A stretch of 64,000 nucleotides of DNA, from contig NZ_CP047189.1 in assembly GCF_030440575.1 (NCBI RefSeq), positions 1,612,001-1,676,000 of the forward strand. Direction: 5' to 3'. The translations under genes and the position numbers were made by a program. Shown piece by piece: positions 52,847 to 63,191 of this stretch. The stretch comes from Corynebacterium ciconiae DSM 44920. Its GTDB lineage: Bacteria; Actinomycetota; Actinomycetes; Mycobacteriales; Mycobacteriaceae. The notes under the pieces were generated by a model. That model was not told the DNA's origin and made no database searches. It worked only from the letters and a program-made list of their open reading frames with translations. Numbering within the stretch: the first letter of the stretch is position 1; every line of letters starts with the position of its first letter.

Positions 52847-54309
52847 GTCTTAGAAATCCTTTGCTTTTCTTCCCGCCACGTCAGCGGATCGGAGCCATCC
52901 CAGCACTCCATGCCATCCCAGCCGCGCAGCCCAGGAACATCATCGCGGTGGAACACCGGATTGTGCCCCTTGGCCCGCTGTTCGGAAAAGTTCTTCAGCA
53001 CAGCCACAGCCACCCCGCCGAGCGGGATGATCACGATCAAGTTGATCGTGGCCATGATGCCAGAGAACACATCGGCCAGCGACCACACCAGCGGCACCGT
53101 GCCCAGAGCACCGCCGAATACGCACAGGCCCACCAGCACTCGGTAGATGGTTAGCGCGCTGCGCGAGCGAGTGAGGAACTCGATATTGGACTGGCCATAG
53201 TAGTAGTTACCGATCACCGAGGAGAACGCCAAGAAGATAATGACCACGGTGAGGAAGTGAATGCCCCACGCGCCGACGGTGGAGGCCAGCGCGGTTTGGG
53301 TGAGCTCGATACCGCCATCGCTGGAGACATAATCGCCGTGGGCGAGCAGAATGATGAAGGCGGTGATGGTGCACACCACGAGGGTGTCAAAGTAAACGCC
53401 CAGGGTCTGGATCAGACCCTGCTTGGCTGGGTGCGAGACGCTGGCGGTGGCGGCGGCGTTGGGCACCGAACCCATACCGGCCTCGTTAGAAAACAGCCCG
53501 CGCTGTACACCCTTCATGATCACCGCACCCAAGGTGGCGCCGGCGAACTCGCGGATGCCGAAAGCATTGAGCACAATGTCTTCCAGCATGCGCGGCACCT
53601 CGGTGATGTTGAGAGCCACCACGATGAAACCGATGAGAATGTAGGCCACGGCGATAATCGGCACAACCACCTGGGTGAAACCGCCGATGCGGCGAATACC
53701 GCCAAAGATCACCACATAGGTGGCCACGGCCATCAGGGCACCAATGATCATCTTGGTGGTCGTGGTGTCCATATCAAAGGACAGGCTCACGGCAGCCGCA
53801 ATGGAATTGGACTGCACCGCGTTGAACACGAACCCGTACGTGGCCACAATGGCAAACACGTACACCAGCGCTAGCCAGCGGGCGTTGAAGGCCTTCGTGA
53901 TGTAGTAGGCCGGACCACCGCGGTAGGAATCCTCATCGCGCACCTTATATACCTGCGCCAAGGTGGACTCTACGAAGGCGGTGGCTCCACCGAGCAGCGC
54001 AAACAGCCACATCCAAAACACCGCGCCCGGCCCGCCGGTGGCGATCGCGATGGCCACGCCCACCACATTGCCGGTGCCTACGCGCGAGGCTGCGGAAATG
54101 GTGAAGGCCTTAAAGGCCGATACACCCTGTTTTCCCTCCGAGATATCAGAGGGCTTCTCGGTGATGGACTTGAACATCTCCGGCACGTAGCGAAGCTGCA
54201 CCACTGCGGTGCGGACACCGAAGTACACGCCGGCGAACACGAGAAGGGCGATGACGAGGTACCAGAAGTACTCATTAAAAGCGTCAATCGCAGCAGTTAA
54301 GGATTCCAT
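52843..54309 (-). CDS. Alanine/glycine:cation symporter (AGCS family)
   Basis: The protein is expected to import alanine or glycine with sodium or protons. About 488 residues hold ten or more membrane helices. The AGCS signature GTGNVVGVAIAIATGGPGAVF lies near residue 80, with FVESTLAQVYKV and YRGGPAYYITKAF after it, and NEAGMGSVPNAAA later. The start may be ATG at 54309 (MESLTAAID) or GTG at 54339; neither has a strong binding site. It is translationally coupled to acyP. The DUF177-rnc-mutM genes lie upstream on the same strand. Confidence 0.9.
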   Translation of the reverse strand: MESLTAAIDAFNEYFWYLVIALLVFAGVYFGVRTAVVQLRYVPEMFKSITEKPSDISEGKQGVSAFKAFTISAASRVGTGNVVGVAIAIATGGPGAVFWMWLFALLGGATAFVESTLAQVYKVRDEDSYRGGPAYYITKAFNARWLALVYVFAIVATYGFVFNAVQSNSIAAAVSLSFDMDTTTTKMIIGALMAVATYVVIFGGIRRIGGFTQVVVPIIAVAYILIGFIVVALNITEVPRMLEDIVLNAFGIREFAGATLGAVIMKGVQRGLFSNEAGMGSVPNAAATASVSHPAKQGLIQTLGVYFDTLVVCTITAFIILLAHGDYVSSDGGIELTQTALASTVGAWGIHFLTVVIIFLAFSSVIGNYYYGQSNIEFLTRSRSALTIYRVLVGLCVFGGALGTVPLVWSLADVFSGIMATINLIVIIPLGGVAVAVLKNFSEQRAKGHNPVFHRDDVPGLRGWDGMECWDGSDPLTWREEKQRISKT

Positions 54310-54369
54310 GAGGAAAAATATACCGCCGTACACGGACACGACCTAAAGTAACGCGGCTCACTCACGTGA

Positions 54370-55224
54370 TCAGTGCTGGCAGCGGGCACAAAAATAGGTA
54401 GAGCGCCCCACCACGGTCCGCCGCTGTATCGGGGTACCGCAGCGCGCGCAGGGCCGTCCGGCCTGACCATAGGCATTGAGCGAACGCGAGAAATAGCCCG
54501 AGCTGCCATTGACGTTCACGTAGAGATCATCGAAGCTGGTTCCACCCTGGGCTAGGGCGCGGGTCATCACCTGCTGCCCTTCCTCTAACAGGGTGAGCAG
54601 CCGCGCCGCGCTGATGCGTGCCGCCGCACGGGTGGCTGATATTCGCGCCGCCCAGAGCATCTCATCGGCATAGATATTGCCTATGCCCGAAACGATATTT
54701 TGCTCCAACAACAGCGCCTTGATCGGCCGCGAGCGCTGCTTCCACGCCTGCGCCACCTCCGGCAGGCAGGCGAGCGGATCGAGCAGATCACGGGCGATAT
54801 GGCTTATCGACGCCGGGATCTGCTGGCCCATCTCCCCCACCGGAATGAGATCATCACGGCGCCAATAGCCGAATGTGCGCTGGTCAATAAACCACACGCT
54901 TAGGCCATCATCCAGCAGCAATCGGGCGCGAAGATGCGGATGGGACTCGTGGGCGTGCGGATCAGTACTCAACAGCATCTGCCCAGACATGCCGAGGTGG
55001 ATGACCACGGCCTCAGCCTCATCGAGACGCAACCACATAAACTTGCCGCGCCGCGATACCGCCTGAATCTGACGGTGTCGCAACCGGGCGGCAAAGGAAT
55101 CCAGCGAATCCTCATTGTGACGGATGGCGCGCGGATGCAGAATGCGGGCGTCAACGATGCAGCGCTGTTCTAAGCGCGGGGCCAGACCGGCGCGCACCAC
55201 CTCTACCTCAGGTAGTTCTGGCAT
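54370..55224 (-). CDS. mutM: Formamidopyrimidine-DNA glycosylase
   Basis: MutM (Fpg) removes 8-oxoguanine and opened purines from DNA and nicks the strand. The 284-residue protein begins MPELPEVEVVRAGL, with catalytic Pro2 and Glu3. The beta-turn lysine is in RRGKFMWLRL and the H2TH region in NIYADEMLWAARIS. The C-terminal zinc finger has four Cys: PCARCGTPIQRR and YFCARCQH. The ATG at 55224 fixes the start, 2 bp after the rnc stop, so it is coupled to rnc. Confidence 0.96.
   Translation of the reverse strand: MPELPEVEVVRAGLAPRLEQRCIVDARILHPRAIRHNEDSLDSFAARLRHRQIQAVSRRGKFMWLRLDEAEAVVIHLGMSGQMLLSTDPHAHESHPHLRARLLLDDGLSVWFIDQRTFGYWRRDDLIPVGEMGQQIPASISHIARDLLDPLACLPEVAQAWKQRSRPIKALLLEQNIVSGIGNIYADEMLWAARISATRAAARISAARLLTLLEEGQQVMTRALAQGGTSFDDLYVNVNGSSGYFSRSLNAYGQAGRPCARCGTPIQRRTVVGRSTYFCARCQH
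54802..54814 (+). repeat. Copy 5 of the 13-bp motif GCTTATCGACGCC (inside mutM)
   Basis: Exact plus-strand copy inside the antisense strand of mutM coding sequence. The following base is G, unlike the ACC seen after copies 2, 3 and 6. Confidence 0.55.
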
Positions 55225-55226
55225 CG

Positions 55227-56009
55227 TTATGGCTGCTGCACGACCGCAGGGTCGAAGAGCGGCAAGTTTTCCCACTGCCGCTCGAGAGCGGGCACGCCCT
55301 CGCGGGCCGCCTGTTGTTCAGCAGACTTCTTATTCGGCCCCTCACCGGTGCCTACCAGGCGGTCGTCGATCACGGCATAGGCGGTGAAGTGGCGCTGGTG
55401 ATCGGGGCCGACGGCAGTGCAGTGATACACCGGTGCCGGGCGTTTGTTCTCGGCTGCGCGCTCTTGCAGTGCTGTCTTGTAATCCACGTGCAGCCCCGTG
55501 CTGCGGGCGGTTTCGATTTTGTGGCCGAACAGGGTAAGCACCACCTGTTCGGCCACGGCGAAACCGTGCTCGATATAGATCGCACCCAGCAGGGCCTCGG
55601 TGGTATCGGCCAGAATGGAATCCTTATTGGCGCCATCGGTCATCAGCTCGCCCTTGCCCAGCAGAATGTGCGGGCCGAGGTTGATTTCGCGGGCGATGTC
55701 CGCCAAGCCATAGCGCGAGACAATCGAGGCCCGCATCTTCGAGATATCGGACTCGGGACTGTGCGGATAGTTGTGATACAGCCTGGTGGCCACGGACAGC
55801 CCGAGCACGGCGTCGCCAAGAAACTCTAGGCGCTCGTTATTGGGCAGGTGCTCGTGCTCATTGGCAAAAGACCGGTGCGTGAGTGCGAGCTTCAGCCCCT
55901 CATCGGAGAGCTCCACGCCCAGCGCCTGCAGAAGCGGTGCGTGATCCACCTCGTGGAAGCGCTGCTCCCACGCCTTTTCGCGGGGAATGCGTTGTTTGCG
56001 TCGACTCAC
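55227..56009 (-). CDS. rnc: Ribonuclease III
   Basis: RNase III cuts double-stranded RNA, including rRNA precursors. The 260-residue protein has the catalytic signature NERLEFLGDAVLGL and the second acidic site DTTEALLGAIYIEHG. The C-terminal double-stranded-RNA-binding domain runs from about 180 (DYKTALQERAAE, GEGPNKKSAEQQAAREGV). The GTG at 56009 is chosen because it overlaps the DUF177 stop as GTGA and has GGAGAAG about 6 nt upstream. It is part of the coupled unit DUF177-rnc-mutM. Confidence 0.96.
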   Translation of the reverse strand: MSRRKQRIPREKAWEQRFHEVDHAPLLQALGVELSDEGLKLALTHRSFANEHEHLPNNERLEFLGDAVLGLSVATRLYHNYPHSPESDISKMRASIVSRYGLADIAREINLGPHILLGKGELMTDGANKDSILADTTEALLGAIYIEHGFAVAEQVVLTLFGHKIETARSTGLHVDYKTALQERAAENKRPAPVYHCTAVGPDHQRHFTAYAVIDDRLVGTGEGPNKKSAEQQAAREGVPALERQWENLPLFDPAVVQQP

Positions 56010-56557
56010 TGAAACTTCTCCAATCCTGCCCACCGGGGATCAATACGCTCGTCATCCTCCTCACCCGAGACCCCATCCGGGGCGGGCACCGTATCGTAGA
56101 CGCACTCATCGCCGTAGTCCTCACAGGTGGGGCTAAACGGCAACTCGAGCCCCACCGTGGTGGTGAGGGCATCAAGCAGATCGACGCGACCTTGGTTGAT
56201 ACGGCCGATTGCATCCTGCAGCTCATCGGCTGCGTCCTCGTCATCCTCAGCGGCGTCATCGGTGATGAAGTCGGTGGACTCGGAGTACACCTGAGAGATA
56301 CGGAAATCGCGCTGCACCCGCAGCGGCTCGAGACACCGCGCGCACTGCCCGCTCAACGTGGCGTGCACGGTGGCATCGACCATCACGGCATCACCAAGCG
56401 GGGCGAGCGTGGCGTCCACGCCGAGCTCGGAGCCCTGATCAATAGCAATAAGTTCGAGCCCGATGCGCTCAGGCGCGGGGCCGCTAGTGGAGCGGTAGTC
56501 CGTATTCGCCGAGGGCGAAAGCAGATGTGCTACATCGAATATCAGCGGTGATGTCAT
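56006..56557 (-). CDS. DUF177 (YceD-like) protein
   Basis: YceD-family proteins are linked to 23S rRNA accumulation. The 183-residue protein has the family Cys pattern LSGQCARCLEPL and a later Cys pair (FSPTCEDYGDECVYD), suggesting a metal-binding site. An acidic stretch of about 20 residues (DDAAEDDEDAADELQD) lies between them. I chose the ATG at 56557 (MTSPLIFDV). rpmF, which follows DUF177 in many bacteria, is not here; rnc follows with a 4-bp overlap, as in M. tuberculosis (Rv2926c). Confidence 0.9.
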   Translation of the reverse strand: MTSPLIFDVAHLLSPSANTDYRSTSGPAPERIGLELIAIDQGSELGVDATLAPLGDAVMVDATVHATLSGQCARCLEPLRVQRDFRISQVYSESTDFITDDAAEDDEDAADELQDAIGRINQGRVDLLDALTTTVGLELPFSPTCEDYGDECVYDTVPAPDGVSGEEDDERIDPRWAGLEKFQ

Positions 56558-56623
56558 GCACTCTAGACTACGTTGCTTGCCCCGCGCGGGCGAAAGCACC
56601 TCCGCTGTAGAGGCGGATAAGAC

Positions 56624-57364
56624 TTAGAGATCCTCGCCGTAGTCGTAGCGCTGGCCTTCGCTGGAACGGCCGCTTCCGACCGCACCGGCGCCGCGTCGCA
56701 AAGCGGTGCGATCCCGGGACACTACCCGCAGGGTTGCATTGAGACTGTCTTCGAACTCAGCCAGCTTGGCATCCACATAGTCATCGCACTCGGCGCGCAG
56801 ACGATTAGAGTCCGCGTGAGCCGTATCCACCACACGGTGAGCTTCCTCGTTGGCGCGGCGCACCACCTCAGACTCAGACACCAGGCGCTGCTGCTCGGCC
56901 AGACCTTCAGACACAGAGCGGTCATAGGAATCATTACCCTGGGCCACCAACCGCTCAGCCTCAGCTTCAGCGCGGTCGATACGATCATCCGCCTCGCGGC
57001 GAGCATCATCGGTCACCCGCTTGGCCTCATCCTCGGCCTCCGCCACCAGCCGGTGCGCCCGATCCTGCGCATTCGAGACCATCGCCTCGGAATCGCGATG
57101 AGCAGTATCCATAATCTCGTTGGCATCGGCCTGCGCCTCGCCCACGATGCTATCTGCCTTCGCGTTGGCGTCATGCAGAATCTCGTCACGCTTGTCCAGC
57201 ACATCCTGGGCATCGTCGATTTCTACTGGTAGGGCGTTGCGGAGCTCGTCGAGAAGCATGAGCATATCGTTGCGCGGCACCATGCAGTTGGGGGTCATGG
57301 GCACGCCATAGGCCTGCTCCACTGTTTGGACCATTTCATCAAGGGTTTCAAAGACGCGATACAT
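56624..57364 (-). CDS. sepIVA: DivIVA-domain-like septal protein (SepIVA-like)
   Basis: The 246-residue protein begins MYRVFETLDEMVQTVEQAYG and then GVPMTPNCMVPRNDML, closely resembling mycobacterial SepIVA (Rv2927c). SepIVA is a DivIVA-domain protein needed for division and polar wall synthesis. Residues about 70-230 are a long charged coiled coil with Ala/Glu/Arg heptads. Its position next to DUF177-rnc-mutM matches the mycobacterial order. I chose the ATG at 57364, where homology begins. The name rests on similarity recalled from memory and on synteny, not on a search. Confidence 0.82.
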   Translation of the reverse strand: MYRVFETLDEMVQTVEQAYGVPMTPNCMVPRNDMLMLLDELRNALPVEIDDAQDVLDKRDEILHDANAKADSIVGEAQADANEIMDTAHRDSEAMVSNAQDRAHRLVAEAEDEAKRVTDDARREADDRIDRAEAEAERLVAQGNDSYDRSVSEGLAEQQRLVSESEVVRRANEEAHRVVDTAHADSNRLRAECDDYVDAKLAEFEDSLNATLRVVSRDRTALRRGAGAVGSGRSSEGQRYDYGEDL

Positions 57365-57472
57365 GGCCCACACTCTACCGCGCCGCAGCGGCCGCGGGGT
57401 GGAATGACATGGGCGTATAGGCCTGAAGAAAACAGCCCTACGCTCACCTTCTCTTCCACACAAGACGCAAAA

Positions 57473-57518
57473 GAACACCCTCCCTTAAGGCCACGAGGGC
57501 CAGATAGGGAGGGTGTTC
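57473..57518 (-). terminator. Rho-independent terminator of gdhA
   Basis: Perfect 13-bp inverted repeat GAACACCCTCCCT / AGGGAGGGTGTTC with a 20-nt loop, followed on the minus strand by TTTTG. It lies 37 bp after the gdhA stop. Confidence 0.85.
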
Positions 57519-57554
57519 GAATGGAAGTCGGAGTTTAGCCGAAAGCGCGAAGGA

Positions 57555-60268
<2,714 letters not shown>

Positions 60269-60468
60269 GGCGGGGTGGTAGCGTCTACTGCCCTGCTGTG
60301 TTCTCACACGCACTCCTTGCTTGAAATAAAACCTCACTCGGTGCCGCCACCCGCACGACTGGCATGATCGGCGGCCCTGCTGAGCTCAGTTTATCGGCGC
60401 CGCAGCTGGCCCAGCACTCGATTGTGCGAGAAAAAAGCCTGCGGCTGCGAGTTATAGACTGAGTAGCT

Positions 60469-61578
60469 ATGACTGTTCGCCCGATGACGTTCGTTCTCGC
60501 CCCCGATTCCTTTAAAGGCACCGCCACCGCACACCAGGCATGCGAGTTCCTCAGTGCCGGCATCTGCGAGGTGCTGCCCGATGCCACCATCATTGATGCC
60601 CCCATGGCCGACGGCGGCGAAGGCACCTCCAGCCTCTTTGCCGGCAGCAGCGTCACCCTGCCCACCACTTCCGCCGATGGCATGCTTATCGACGCCACCT
60701 ACACCTTCATTCCCGCCCACGATAAGGAGCCGGCCACCGCGGTGATCGACGTGGCCGCGGCCTCGGGACTGCCGGGAGTGGGCGATAAGCACAGCCCCTT
60801 GACCTCGGACACATTCGGCACCGGTGTGCTCATCGCCGATGCGGTGGAACGCGGGGCACAGCGGATCGTGCTGGGCCTGGGTGGTAGCGCCACCGTTGAT
60901 GGCGGCACGGGCATCCTCGTTGCGCTCGGAGCCACGCCCATGGATCACCGCGGCTATATGCTGCGTCAAGGCGGCGGGGAGCTGCGCAATCTCGATTTCA
61001 TTGATACCGCCCAGCTCAATGTGAAGGCCGCCGCAGTGGAGTGGGTGCTGCTGGCTGATGTCACCAACCCCGCCACCGGTCCGAAGGGTGCCGCAGCTGT
61101 GTTCGGACCGCAAAAAGGAGCCAGCGCCGAGGACGTAGACATCCTCGATGCCGGTATTTCTCGGCTCTGTACTGTCTGCGACATCAACCCCACCACCGCC
61201 GGATTCGGGGCGGCTGGGGCAATTCCCGTGGGACTGAGCTGGCTATCACGTCTCATCCATGGCACAGATAGCCAGATCCAGCTTCAGCCCGGCGCGCCGT
61301 TTCTTGCCGCGCAGCATCGTTTGGCTGAGTCCATTGCGGCTGCCGATGTGGTGGTCACTGGCGAGGGGCGGGTGGATGAGACCTCCTTCGGCGGCAAAGT
61401 GGTCGGGTGTGTCACCGAGCTGGCCGCAACGGCCGATACCACCGCGGTGGTGGTATGCGGCAGCTATGAGGCCACTCAGCACCCCACGGAAGTCTATGAG
61501 CTCGCACCAGATATGGAGGTCGCTGAGCAGATGCGTGCGGCTGGGCGTGAGCTAGCGCGCACATATATGCAGGGCTAG
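60469..61578 (+). CDS. glxK: Glycerate kinase
   Basis: The enzyme phosphorylates D-glycerate. The 369-residue protein has the glycerate kinase type-1 signatures VLAPDSFKGTATAHQACEF, APMADGGEGTSSL, IVLGLGGSATVDGGTG and VVTGEGRVDETSFGGKVVG. The ATG at 60469 starts the homology. It is divergent from the lipase gene and converges on the Gln-rich membrane protein gene 17 bp away. No glyoxylate carboligase or tartronate reductase genes are beside it. It contains copy 6 of the 13-bp motif. Confidence 0.94.
   Translation: MTVRPMTFVLAPDSFKGTATAHQACEFLSAGICEVLPDATIIDAPMADGGEGTSSLFAGSSVTLPTTSADGMLIDATYTFIPAHDKEPATAVIDVAAASGLPGVGDKHSPLTSDTFGTGVLIADAVERGAQRIVLGLGGSATVDGGTGILVALGATPMDHRGYMLRQGGGELRNLDFIDTAQLNVKAAAVEWVLLADVTNPATGPKGAAAVFGPQKGASAEDVDILDAGISRLCTVCDINPTTAGFGAAGAIPVGLSWLSRLIHGTDSQIQLQPGAPFLAAQHRLAESIAAADVVVTGEGRVDETSFGGKVVGCVTELAATADTTAVVVCGSYEATQHPTEVYELAPDMEVAEQMRAAGRELARTYMQG
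60684..60696 (+). repeat. Copy 6 of the 13-bp motif GCTTATCGACGCC (inside glxK)
   Basis: Exact plus-strand copy in the coding sense of glxK, followed by ACC. It encodes MLIDAT in frame, so selection at the protein level could explain this copy. Confidence 0.55.
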
Positions 61579-61594
61579 CTGGGCGGGGCGGGAG

Positions 61595-62488
61595 TTAGTT
61601 CTGTCCAGCTTGGTCGAGTAACTCCTGAAAGTTCTTTTCCCACTCTTCAAGGAATTGCTCGTCGATGTCCCCTATCCCTTCAAGCCCCTCAAGAGCAGCG
61701 CTGTCATCCAGCATGGCACTGGAGCGATCCCGCTCCTCCGTGTAGGCGTCACTAGCCTCCTGCAGGTCAACATAGGGATCACACAGCTGCCACGAGCCGT
61801 CGATCTTCTCGAAAACGGTTGGGAACTCGTCATCCTCAAAGCGGATACGGTCATGATCGCCGTTGATGAAGTGAAGTTTGTCTACGGAAACTTCCTCATA
61901 ATCGCGAACCTCCCACAGCCCTGAGGCGTACCTGTCGATCTCGGCCAACACCTCGGGATCGCCCTTGCGTTCTGCACAGACGAGCTCGTTGACGTCACTA
62001 AACGAGGCTGCCCCCGCCACGGCAGTGGCGGCTTCTTCTATCCCCTCCACCTCTGCAGCGAGTTCCTTCTTATCGTTATTTCCCGTCATCCAGGACGCAG
62101 CGCCCACGATGAGCGCTACCACGAGGCCAATTCCGAGCCCGAGAAGAAAAGGTTTCGCGGCCATCCCGTTGCCGGAACCACCGGCCAGTGCAGCACCACT
62201 GGGGCCACCGGGGCCACCGGGGCCACCCTGCCCTGGGGCGGGAGTGGCGGGCGAAGCCCACTGCTGCCCTTGCGGTGGAACTGGCTGCCCAGGGTTTCCT
62301 GCCGGCTGATACCCGTCGTTACCTTGGGGTCCTTGGCTACCTGGATGGCCAGGTTGGCCCTGCGGTACTTGTTGGCCCTGCGGTACTTGTTGGCCCTGCG
62401 GTGCTTGCTGGCTATACGGGCCTGGCTGGCCCTGTCGCGCGTTATGGGGCCCGTCGTCTGGACCGTTCCACGGATTCTGGGGAGGCAT
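61595..62488 (-). CDS. Membrane-anchored protein with a Gln/Gly/Pro-rich N-terminus, unknown function
   Basis: This 297-residue protein has a cytosolic N-terminus of about 108 residues rich in Gln, Gly and Pro, including QGQQVP repeats. One membrane helix follows at about 112-134 (FLLGLGIGLVVALIVGA). The outer domain is acidic, about 160 residues, with two Cys (ELVCAERKGD and WQLCDPYVDL) that may form a disulfide. The layout resembles Corynebacterium DUF4878-like lipobox-free lumazine/MCE-associated proteins, but no family is certain. AAGGAGAG precedes the ATG at 62488. It is convergent with glxK. Confidence 0.72.
   Translation of the reverse strand: MPPQNPWNGPDDGPHNARQGQPGPYSQQAPQGQQVPQGQQVPQGQPGHPGSQGPQGNDGYQPAGNPGQPVPPQGQQWASPATPAPGQGGPGGPGGPSGAALAGGSGNGMAAKPFLLGLGIGLVVALIVGAASWMTGNNDKKELAAEVEGIEEAATAVAGAASFSDVNELVCAERKGDPEVLAEIDRYASGLWEVRDYEEVSVDKLHFINGDHDRIRFEDDEFPTVFEKIDGSWQLCDPYVDLQEASDAYTEERDRSSAMLDDSAALEGLEGIGDIDEQFLEEWEKNFQELLDQAGQN
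62353..62406 (-). repeat. Three 18-bp tandem repeats in the Gln-rich N-terminus
   Basis: Unit GTTGGCCCTGCGGTACTT occurs twice exactly and once with one change (GTGCTT) on the plus strand. The units encode the QGQQVP-type hexapeptides. The repeat stays in frame and could vary in copy number by slippage. Confidence 0.85.
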
Positions 62489-62747
62489 GGACTCTCCTTA
62501 GTGTTCTTCGGATGGTCGTGTCAGCACGCTGTGCCGGTGGCACCAACAGCCATACGGCGGTGCGTACTCTGTGCGGCGGCGAGACTAGGGATAGTTTCAG
62601 CCACTAAAGCGCAGTGTAGCGCCCGTCACAGATCATCGCAGGGGATATGCCTGCCGATACTTCACGGCTGAGCGCGCGCCGCCGCGCCACTACAAAAGGA
62701 AGAAGTGTCTTCAGAGAAGATCCCAGAAGTTGAGAAATGGTGAAGGG

Positions 62748-63149
62748 TTAGGGGCGCACCTGCACGGTCCACGGGTAGCGCGCCGGTACTTCGAAGGCCC
62801 GCTCGTTTTCGAGAGCGGCGGGATCGCGCGGCAGGGCGGCCGCGGGAGTGAACAGCCGTGACAGCGCCATGACAAGACCATTTAAGGAATGGGCGGGCCG
62901 TTCGATCTCGAGGATCATGCGGATCACTTCGGCGTCGGCAAGCTCGATGCCGTCGTGCTGTTCGGCATAGGTATCTCGCAGGGTCTGCTCCACCCCCTCA
63001 ACGAGGGCGGGGGCGTGCTCCACAGCGCGCAGCTGCGCTTCGCCTACCTTATTGTGCTCGACGAGCCGGGAAAGAAGCAGTTCACAGCGTTGGGTGAGCT
63101 CGGGGATCTCTGCTGTGGGAACGAGACAATCGAAGATGACCTGTGCCAT
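62748..63149 (-). CDS. Small protein of unknown function (133 residues)
   Basis: I recognise no family. The protein appears soluble and mainly helical (ELTQRCELLLSRLVEHNKVG, ALVEGVEQTLRDTYAEQ), with a proline-rich C-terminus ending PWTVQVRP. No signal peptide or membrane helix is present. There is no Shine-Dalgarno before the ATG at 63149, but TAGCAT ends 6 nt upstream, which fits a leaderless transcript. Its start is only 42 bp from that of the divergent DUF4921 gene. The 259 bp between its end and the Gln-rich gene hold nothing I recognise. Confidence 0.65.
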   Translation of the reverse strand: MAQVIFDCLVPTAEIPELTQRCELLLSRLVEHNKVGEAQLRAVEHAPALVEGVEQTLRDTYAEQHDGIELADAEVIRMILEIERPAHSLNGLVMALSRLFTPAAALPRDPAALENERAFEVPARYPWTVQVRP

Positions 63150-63191
63150 GCCAGCATGCTAGCCGATGGCGCAGCTAATACGCTAGAGTTC

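Noticed and set aside
62353-62406. CRISPR-like short repeats
   Set aside because: The units are contiguous without spacers and encode an in-frame peptide repeat.
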